From the NCBI GenBank assembly GCA_023627715.1, contig JAMAHW010000129.1, positions 1-64,000 on the forward strand: DNA of 64,000 bases, in the 5' to 3' direction. Shown one piece after another: positions 56,574 to 64,000 of the stretch. The first letter of the stretch is position 1, and every line of letters begins with the position of its first letter. The notes below the pieces were generated by a model. It made no database searches, had not been told where the DNA came from, and saw nothing but the letters and a program-made list of their open reading frames with translations. A program made the translations under genes and the position numbers. The stretch comes from Periconia sp. R9002. Lineage: Eukaryota > Ascomycota > Dothideomycetes > Pleosporales > Periconiaceae.

Positions 56574-58962
56574 ATGCCGTTTTGGGGCGGATTCGACCTT
56601 CGGAAGGTCTTGCGCGAGCTCATCACCGGCGACGACGGCACCGACCCTAACACGCCTCCACCCATCCGACGCAAGCGCAGAGCCGAGGGTGAAGACTCCC
56701 CCAGCAAGCGACAGAAGCTATATCCAGACGAAGAGTTCCGTAATGCTGACTTCTGGCGCCATGCTAAACGCAAACCTAATGACGCAGGAGAAGGGCCATC
56801 CGAGCCTGCGCCTTCGCAGTGTGAGCGGGCTCGGCAAGAAGACGAATCATTGCAGAGACGAATCTCAAGAGAAGACAGCTACATCAGCGAACCCACTACT
56901 AGCGTTGAGAATGAGCATCTCGAACTTGCCGAAATGCACAAAGTTTGGCGTGATGAGCTGAAAGCTTTGAAGGAACAACACGACTGGACACATGGCAACT
57001 TTGCGAGTGTGTGGGAGGAAGTTCAAGACTGGTTGGGCGATGCCACCCCGGATCTTTACGACGATATGCACGTTAGCATGAGAAAATTGAGTTATAAATT
57101 CTCGTTGCTAATCGAACACGAGAGGAGGAATAGCAAGAGACTTCGCAAGGCCGACGCGCGTTATCAACCAAACGTGGACGAGAGCAGAGTCTCGGAACTC
57201 AGACGATCTCATTCACAAACCTCGACTTCGCGAACTTTTAGTGACATGGCGAATCCCTTTTTGGCAGCACATCGTAACCAAATGCAGGGAGTTCATGAGG
57301 GGCGCATTGAACTTAAAGGAACAGCCGCACCAGCAATCCCAGCGGTCCCGGCAGCACCGGCAGTGCAATCAGCACCATCAGTACAACCAGTAAAACCATC
57401 GAGCTCGCCATCAAAGACCAAAGAGCCTGAATTGCGCGACCCTAGACATTACCAAACTGCCCGGGACACCGCAGAAAGGGATCCCGACAACGTCCACCGA
57501 ATTCTAACAGTTGAGAGCATGAAGGAACCCGCCTACGTCTTCGCCGACGCCGAACTCCGCGATTCCATCAAACGCCTCGAGAAGCTCATGCTCAATTTCG
57601 TTACGAAAAACATCAAGTACTCTCCGAACGGAAGCAACAACCTAGAAACGGTATTCAAGGACCTGCGAAGTGAAACGACGCGGATCATCGGGTACGTTGG
57701 GTCCGGGGGACCAGAAGGGGAGCGTGGATGGAAGAGATTCTTCTTGTATAATCAAGACGAGGAGAGATATGCTGGTGATGCAGATGGAGGGAACAAGAAA
57801 GGCCACGCATTGGCATTGGGAATCATCGGCCACGTGATTGCGGAACAGGTGTGGCAACATTCGTGCTTTGGCGGGAACAAGGGGCTTTTGAAGAGAATCC
57901 AGGCCATAGAGGAGGAATACCAGAATGCCGATGGTGAGTTCTTATCCTTCCAACCCTGCAACAAAATCTGATGACTCTTCTTTGTTCGGAACTACTCATT
58001 ACATGACGATATACTAACCACCAACCGCAGGCTTCCAACGCAACGCACTAAGAGCCGACGCCCTCTCCAAAGATCTCATCTCCCGAGAAACCAACGAGCT
58101 CATCCTCCCCCCGAACTTCATCGCGCACGTCGGCGCCATCACCACCGCCCTCTGGTACCACCTCACCCCCATGCTCAAACTCCACGAGACCATCACATCC
58201 AAACGCAAAGCCACCATCGAAACCCTCAAACCCACCATCCTCGAATCCCTCAACGAAATCGTAACCTGGGCGGGCATCATCTCCCTCCAAATGCGCCTCA
58301 GCCGCCAAACCGTCTACCACGTCGTCCCCCTCCACAAAAACCAACTCTACGACCCCACCGACCACGACCTCCTCAACGAGGACCAGCTCGCGTACTTCGA
58401 CCCGACAAACCCGACCCGCGTCTGGGCAGACGAAACCGAGAAACGCCGCGCCCAGTTTGATAGACGCATCACCCAAGTCACCATCTTACCCGGCATCACC
58501 GCATACCGCCGCGGCGGATGGGAGACCAAGTACTCGACCCCTGAAGCCCCCAAGTACGAAAAACTCCCCTACAGAATCAACCACCCGGATACGCGCAAGG
58601 TATTCGGACCCGAAGACTCCGATCCCAACGCCGCACACATGGGCATCCGCTTGCGGGTGTTGACGAAGGGGTGGGTAAGTGCGCGCTGGGGACGCCCTAG
58701 AGTCTTTGAGAATGGGAAACCCGCGGATCAGAAGGCGGAGCATGGGAGGTTGTGGGTAGACCCTGGGTTTGTGGAGTTTAAGAATGTTAAGGGCGTTCCG
58801 CCGCCGATTGAGTGGGTGAGTGGGATCACTGAGGATGAGAAGAAGGTGAACGATTATGGGGGTGAGCATGATGAGAGTTTGAGGAGTGAGTTAAGGAAGA
58901 GTGGGGGGTTGGGGATGGCGGCGAGCTTGGCGAGAGGGGGGAAGATTAGGATGGAGAATTGA
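56574..58962 (+). CDS. Large hypothetical protein, helical
   Basis: Two exons (56574-57933 and 58031-58962) give 763 residues. The N-terminus MPFWGGFDLRKVLRELITGDD is followed by basic nuclear-localisation-like clusters (RRKRRAEGEDSPSKRQK). A helical segment at about 120-220 looks coiled-coil-like, a Pro/Ala/Val/Gln low-complexity repeat lies at 240-280, and a long conserved C-terminal region contains ITQVTILPGITAYRRGGWETKY and VSARWGRPRVFENG. I do not recognise a named domain. The second exon shows unusual composition, C-rich at third positions first and G-rich later. Probably a filamentous-fungus-specific protein. Confidence 0.7.
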
Positions 58963-60620
58963 GGGGTGTTCTTGGTAGGTTTTGATATTTGTTCATTCAT
59001 TACAATAGAAGGTAATACGGTTTTGTTGTTTCGTAGTAATGTACAAGTCTTTTGGTACTCATTTCAGAAAATGTGGCTGTCTTACAACACATATCCAGTT
59101 CAGAGGGTATCATCATCATCATCCATATAAACTACTTCTAAGATGTTCTTGAACTCATAAGACAAATACACAACCCAATAGAAGTCTCACCCCGTCTGAG
59201 AAAGAAACCTTAAACCCCTTTCCAAACGATTAATCCGAAAACGGCACCAGAACACAACATGAAAAAGTCTTCCAGGTCACACCAGACACATATTCTTGAG
59301 GCTTCAATACCCAAAATCTCGTCTCTAATCAGTCGTCTCTCAGTCCCTAGGTCTCTAATAATCCGCTTGTCGTCGACCTCAACCACGACCACGTGGGTAC
59401 GGGTTATACGAGTAACGAGACCGACGCTCTACTCGCTGGGGACCAGGGGTATTCTGATACCGCGCAGCACCATGAATATTAAGCTCTGGACTGGGACAGC
59501 GAGGCGTTGGATGCCCAGGGGGGAGGAACGTCTGGCCTAGCTGTCTCCGTTCTTGGTGTCGGGGGTTCTTGCCTTCTAGGAGGTTGTTGATGTGTCGAAG
59601 TCTCGGGGGTTTTGAGTTCCGAGGAGTCGTGCGCTTGTGGGTACTGGAGATTCGGGCAGGTTTTGGCTGTCTCGCATTGAAAGCCTGGACGGCTCTACCG
59701 AGCACGCGCAATCGGGAGGGGTGATGAAGGCGTAGGTGTTTCCTGGGTTGATGTCGTGGCGGTTTGGGAAAGGTCAGGCGCGCTCTGGAATGGTGTGGGA
59801 GTGTTCTGGTGTGTTGTAGGTTCGGACTGGAGTTGCCCTCTCGTAGAGCCAACTTGGGGGGGTGATAAACACCATTCGTTCCTGCATGATTGGTTCGTCC
59901 GCAAAACATATTTATCAAAACGTTTGATCCCCCCAGCCGAAGAATATATATGGGTTGCCGTAGTTACCTTATGTGATAAATCGGGGGCTGTTCAATGTTT
60001 GGTAATCCATCAAGCACTCGCTCCGGGGACTACTCTATCATTGGACACGTCGCACAAGGAATTGATTAGAAGATAGAGTTGATTAAAAGAAGGAATTATT
60101 ACGGGCGGAGAGTGGGTTGGGTTAAGGTTGGCGGGAAACTCTTTTCTCGCTCGACTCGGGGGGAATATTTCATGGATATATACATATGTTTACTTTATCT
60201 ATATATATATATATATATTTGGACGAGCAAGTGGATACCGGTGCCTGTAAAATATACATTCTAGCAGCCCACAAGGAATATTACCCTCTTATATACCTCC
60301 CCTCATCACTGGATAAAGCAACCACACAAGCCATCCACGTGTGTTTGTATCCTAGGTCACGAGGGGCGGCCCCCCTGACTTCTACAAACAATGATCAACT
60401 GAGTACTATGACCTGAAATTACTCAATCGTCACGCAGTTACTCCCACAGAAACCACCAGGTAAGCTCTCCAAACAAACTTTGTAAAGCTCAGATTACTCG
60501 GTCCCTAAAGCGCATGGCATAGATATTTCAGAGGGTAGGTATGGAAGTGACTCATCAAGGATCTTCGTCCAAGAACAGTAATTTTAAAATAATACATATT
60601 TCTACTTCAAACCGATGTTT
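58963..60620. other. Intergenic region with AT microsatellite
   Basis: Apart from the doubtful frame at 59379-59918, nothing is supported. A (TA)n microsatellite lies at about 60197-60219. Confidence 0.45.
59379..59918 (-). CDS. Doubtful basic reading frame
   Basis: An open frame of up to 179 residues ending RYQNTPGPQRVERRSRYSYNPYPRGRG-like, rich in Arg, Pro and His. Another frame over the same stretch is Ser/Thr/Pro/Gln-rich and equally plausible until a stop, so the region may be an eroded or mis-spliced gene. No family is recognised. Confidence 0.2.
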   Translation of the reverse strand: MINMFCGRTNHAGTNGVYHPPKLALREGNSSPNLQHTRTLPHHSRARLTFPKPPRHQPRKHLRLHHPSRLRVLGRAVQAFNARQPKPARISSTHKRTTPRNSKPPRLRHINNLLEGKNPRHQERRQLGQTFLPPGHPTPRCPSPELNIHGAARYQNTPGPQRVERRSRYSYNPYPRGRG

Positions 60621-62546
60621 CTAGGTCGTACCCGCAGCACCACCCCCGTCCCCTCCAGCACTAGCAGCAGCGCTTGAATCCGCATCCCCAGCCAACGAAC
60701 TCCTCCCCGCAGCATCCCCCTCAGCCGCCCCGGACACCTCCGAAGCACCCGACACCTCAAAAACCGGCTCCATCTTCTCAATCTCCCTCATCTTCACCAC
60801 AGTGCCAAAGACCTCCCGCCCCGAACTAATCCGTCCCTTCCGATCGAAATCCGTCTTCCGCCAATGCCGTATCCGACCCAAATCACCCTTCCGCGCGAGA
60901 TTCTCGCTATACTCGAAGCCGCGCGGATCCCGTGATTTTTCCCATCGCAGCGTGTGGAGTTCCCAGTCCTTGAAGATCTGGAGCGTGGCGACGACGAGGG
61001 CGGGGTCGACTTGGGTGGAGCGGATGTGGAGTGTTTCGTCGGGGAGGTTGACGAGCGAGAAGACGCACGTGTTTTTCGCGGAGGATCGGCTCGTGTGGCA
61101 GGTGGAGCAGACGTTGTGGTCTTCGACGCAGGTGCGGCATTTCCAGCGGAGGCCTACGAGGGGTGTCATTCGGCACCCGGAGCATGTGGTTTTGGCGTGG
61201 ATTTCCTTGTGGTCCATGAAGCCGTCCCAATAGGCGTGGTCGGCGACGAGGAGACCGTATAAGGGGTCGCTGTTGCCGTCGGGGGAAACGAAGAGGGCGT
61301 GACGCAGGCTGTCAAAGCGTGCGCCGTGCATGGCTGTTACGGGGCCATGGGATACCCATTTGTAGTTGCGCCCGCCGGGCCCCACGAAGCGGAGGGTGTC
61401 GTAGTTGGATGCGTGGACGTAGGTGGTGAGGATGTCGGCGAAGAACTTGGGAGGGTGGAGGCACTCGGATTTGCGGATTCTGTTGTCCCACTCCATCTTC
61501 AAGAGATATCGCCATTCTTGATCCTTTTGCCCCTTTTGGAGCTTCCCGGATTGTGCTGCTTGCGTCATAGTCCAGGAAAATTGCGGGTCGCGGAATTTGC
61601 CTCCTTTGTGCTTGAAAGTGAATTCAAAGGCTGGGGGGACTGATTTTTGAGATTTGCTGCTAATGCGATTGGTGCGCCATTGTGTAGATAGGGGAGTATC
61701 AAGCCAAGATTCCGATTTGGGGTTACGGATCGAAGTCGCATGGAAAGTTGCTACAGGAGGAGGAAGGTTCCACTGCAATGGATGGGGAACTTGCCGGTGC
61801 TGTTCCAAATACTTCGCCATTGCAGTTGCATCGTCGGGTACACTAGGGAGGTGAGATGTGGGATGTGTCGTCGGTGATAGAATTTCTTCTCCATTGCTGT
61901 CTACAGCATGTGGGCCAACGACTACTTCTGGTAGGTAGCTCAGTTCAGGCTCCCATTGCGGAGAGTGTTCTTCCACAAAAGGTTCGACCACAACTTCTGG
62001 GAGATCGCTTGTTTCTACCCCAATAGGCCGGGAGAATGAATTCGGGCCGAACGGTGTTAAAGGTGATGATGACACATGTTGTGAGAGTGCTCTTGTGCGA
62101 AGAGCTGGCACAGAAGGGCTGGGTGCCAGCGCAGATACGCTACGAGAGTGCGGTCTGTTTTGATGTGGTTGTTCATGGTAGCTATGGCGTAGATTCGGTT
62201 GCGAAGGCGCATGTACTACCAAAGAATGCTGTGGAGGCCGACGATCGGTTATGCTAGCCGATCTCCGCCGAGCCTCTTCGACTTCGAGTTGTTGGAGCTT
62301 ATGCGCAAGCAGCTGGTCCTGGGTCAGTTGTTGCTGCGAAGTCGTCGTCGGTGGTGCAGGGGGAAGCGGTGCCGGGAGTTCTGCAATGAACGAAGTCGCT
62401 GGCTCTGCGTCGTAGTAGGGCTGAACATATTGCGGAGATGGGTAAGCTGGCGGAGGAGATTGCCCTGGCGGTTTCGCTGTGGGATAGTAGACCTGTTGCT
62501 GGTGTTGCGATGGCGCAAAATGGCCATTTGGATTTGGTGACATCAT
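60621..62546 (-). CDS. ZZ-type zinc-finger protein with Pro/Gln-rich N-terminus
   Basis: A single exon of 641 residues; two adjacent ATGs (62546 and 62543) could start it. The first 260 residues are Pro/Gln/Ser-rich and disordered. A conserved middle (AFEFTFKHKGGKFRDPQFSWTMTQAAQ..., then NYDTLRFVGPGGRNYKWVSHG...ARFDSLRHALFVSPDG) precedes a ZZ finger with CSGCRMTPLVGLRWKCRTCVEDHNVCSTC. A basic region and a Gly/Ala/Ser tail end the protein. ZZ fingers bind peptides or ubiquitin-like partners. The beta-rich middle domain is known to me only from fungal hypothetical proteins. Role unknown. Confidence 0.75.
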   Translation of the reverse strand: MMSPNPNGHFAPSQHQQQVYYPTAKPPGQSPPPAYPSPQYVQPYYDAEPATSFIAELPAPLPPAPPTTTSQQQLTQDQLLAHKLQQLEVEEARRRSASITDRRPPQHSLVVHAPSQPNLRHSYHEQPHQNRPHSRSVSALAPSPSVPALRTRALSQHVSSSPLTPFGPNSFSRPIGVETSDLPEVVVEPFVEEHSPQWEPELSYLPEVVVGPHAVDSNGEEILSPTTHPTSHLPSVPDDATAMAKYLEQHRQVPHPLQWNLPPPVATFHATSIRNPKSESWLDTPLSTQWRTNRISSKSQKSVPPAFEFTFKHKGGKFRDPQFSWTMTQAAQSGKLQKGQKDQEWRYLLKMEWDNRIRKSECLHPPKFFADILTTYVHASNYDTLRFVGPGGRNYKWVSHGPVTAMHGARFDSLRHALFVSPDGNSDPLYGLLVADHAYWDGFMDHKEIHAKTTCSGCRMTPLVGLRWKCRTCVEDHNVCSTCHTSRSSAKNTCVFSLVNLPDETLHIRSTQVDPALVVATLQIFKDWELHTLRWEKSRDPRGFEYSENLARKGDLGRIRHWRKTDFDRKGRISSGREVFGTVVKMREIEKMEPVFEVSGASEVSGAAEGDAAGRSSLAGDADSSAAASAGGDGGGAAGTT

Positions 62547-63232
62547 TTCACGATTTCATAAATTTCGTAGCGATGGGACACAGGGCGTAACGAAGGAATA
62601 AGGAGACGAGATGGTTATATGAAGTGGTGATGGAAGGATCTGGCCCCCATCTTGGATTCGTAACGGCGCCCCGCTAAGGGTAAGATTGAACGATGGTTGT
62701 GGCTGGCATGTTTCAGATAGCGTGCGGTCGGATCAGGACAATACTGTACAACAAAAGCAAGCCTAGTGATTGTGGCTATGATACTTGCAAGGCTTTGGCC
62801 CAATCTGTAGGCTTCGTGGCAGTTGAAGACGTCACCGAGACCCCTATCGCAATGAATCGATTGATGTTACCGTAAGACGGGAGGCCTGAAGACGTCATCC
62901 GGCATATAACCGCGTTCGCTTTGCATGTTGTAAGCTGCAGCAAGTAGGTTCTACTTAATGTAGCTAAACAAAATTCAGTTCCTATCAGAAACAAGTGAAG
63001 TTGAAAAAGAGAGTAGGGATTAGTAATAAGCTTAAAAGAACCTCGAGTACTGCACGTGATTGCCATCCCCATCCATATGTCTGGCTCAAATGTGCCTAGA
63101 TGTAACCTGTATCCATCCACCAAAGGGTTCATGGTTTACTGACTGCTTTCAATTGAGTAGAAAGTGAGCATGATCAAGATTTTGCATTGTAGCAAACTCA
63201 CTACAGCTACACCTTCAACAAACGCAAATTCG
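62547..63232. other. Intergenic, nothing recognised
   Basis: About 690 bp; a CACGTG word near 63054 is the only element noted. Confidence 0.4.
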
Positions 63233-64000
63233 CTAGTTCCCATGCCACCCCTTTCTCTCTCCGTGATCATCTCCCGGGATCAAAAAATTTAATTTCCGAA
63301 TCTCCGTCCATCGGCTCAACTTCCCCAGCTCCAGAATATTCATCCGACGCATCTTCCCACTCGGGTTCCCAATCACGACCGGTTTCCAATCCGCGCCCCG
63401 TCCTGCTTTCTCCAGCTTTTTGAAGTCGTTCCAAGCCGCCGTGTCGCGACGAGTCCCGAAAGTGTAGTTCGGAATTATCTGAACACGCTTGAACCGCGTG
63501 AGCACTAAGGTGAGAAAGATAGTTTGGAAGAACAGAGTTCCAGCGGCCATGCCTGTCGAAGCCTGCGCACCAATTTGTCGTGTCATGACGCCGCCAACTT
63601 GGGTTGCAACTGCCGCGCCGGCGAAGCTCAATGCCTGACTGACAAAAATGCCCGCAGACACTCGCGGAAAAGACGAGTAGTTTGTGCGCCGGCGACGGTC
63701 CTGGACGGCCATGCTTTGCAAACGGTGTTTCGTGTTCACGCCCGGTTGGAGGTCGCATGTGTCAAATGTTTCCATGATCAACCCGTAGCATTCGGAGATG
63801 GCTAGAATGCTGAAAAATCCCACGGCGCCAGCAAAAACGATGGGCACCATGTACGGTTGGGATTGCCCTGCACTATACACTGTGTAAACAACACCCATGA
63901 GCGGAAGCATGAGCATGAATAAGATACGCCGAACAAAATGACTAGACCAGCTGATCTGCTTCTCGAAGGTCATGGAGTCGGTACGGGTTGGGCGCTTGCG
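63233..64000 (-). CDS. Major-facilitator transporter, C-terminal part (cut by window edge)
   Basis: The frame is open from the right edge to a stop at 63233, giving at least 246 residues. Helices FVRRILFMLMLPLMGVVYTVYSA, YMVPIVFAGAVGFFSILAISECYGLIMETFDTCDL and GIFVSQALSFAGAAVATQVGGVMT...GMAAGTLFFQTIFLTLVLTRF are the second half of a 12-helix MFS carrier, followed by a cytosolic tail of about 80 residues. The N-terminal half lies outside the window, so neither start nor substrate family can be given. Confidence 0.75.
   Translation of the reverse strand, partial: RKRPTRTDSMTFEKQISWSSHFVRRILFMLMLPLMGVVYTVYSAGQSQPYMVPIVFAGAVGFFSILAISECYGLIMETFDTCDLQPGVNTKHRLQSMAVQDRRRRTNYSSFPRVSAGIFVSQALSFAGAAVATQVGGVMTRQIGAQASTGMAAGTLFFQTIFLTLVLTRFKRVQIIPNYTFGTRRDTAAWNDFKKLEKAGRGADWKPVVIGNPSGKMRRMNILELGKLSRWTEIRKLNFLIPGDDHGERKGWHGN

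Noticed and set aside
58048..58476. 142-codon minus-strand frame rich in Val/Glu/Gly
   Set aside because: It is antisense to the hypothetical protein exon and explained by the biased composition there.

Overview
The window is nuclear DNA of a filamentous ascomycete (Pezizomycotina). The evidence is short GT-AG introns of roughly 48-140 nt, Zn2Cys6 regulators, an RTA1-like protein, an allantoate-type MFS carrier, a fungal GT2 synthase, Kex2-type secreted precursors, and an AT-rich block mutated in the way expected of repeat-induced point mutation (RIP). The class (for example Leotiomycetes or Dothideomycetes) cannot be fixed by eye. Exon borders below were read from splice signals and reading-frame continuity; they are not transcript-confirmed.

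Layout. 1-6.1 kb is a gene-free, AT-rich transposon graveyard. It holds a minus-strand LTR retroelement with an identifiable LTR (2423-2788) and a mutated gag zinc knuckle, followed by a still more AT-rich unidentified relic. The border is sharp: a thioredoxin-fold peroxiredoxin-like gene starts at 6116. From 6.8 to 15.3 kb lies a compact set of five genes: a DapA-family aldolase/lyase (-), an amino-acid/polyamine/choline-type permease (+), a Zn2Cys6 regulator (+), an intronless DUF3830 protein (-) and a TfdA/TauD-type 2-oxoglutarate dioxygenase (+). Both divergent promoters in this set contain CGG/CCG dyads. I read the set as a candidate catabolic cluster and as the most interesting system in the window.

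15.5-24 kb: a small Cys-rich Kex2-type peptide precursor, a frameshifted NAD(P)-binding gene, a ricin-B-like beta-trefoil lectin and a cytochrome P450. 22.4-26.7 kb: a head-to-head pair of a DUF7580-type protein and a C2H2-finger protein, both with architectures common in fungal NLR/HET-type gene repertoires. 27-31.8 kb: an acyltransferase-3 membrane protein and a GT2 polysaccharide synthase. 33-39.7 kb: a ferredoxin-like-fold protein, an MFS carrier, a small secreted protein and a Ser/Thr-rich single-pass membrane protein. 41.3-44.4 kb: a relic fusing half an FAD monooxygenase to the tail of an O-methyltransferase, beside an intact Zn2Cys6 regulator, probably the remains of a secondary-metabolite cluster. 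45-50 kb: an RTA1-like protein, a SprT-like protein with a degenerate metal site, an RRM-like protein and a basic hypothetical protein. 52-54.5 kb: a secreted precursor with three 28-residue repeats at dibasic sites, and a stand-alone I9-like propeptide domain. 54.8-55.2 kb is a Copia RNase H relic. 56.6-64 kb: a hypothetical protein, a ZZ-finger protein and the 3' part of an MFS carrier that runs off the right edge. No tRNA, rRNA, CRISPR array or complete autonomous transposon was found.
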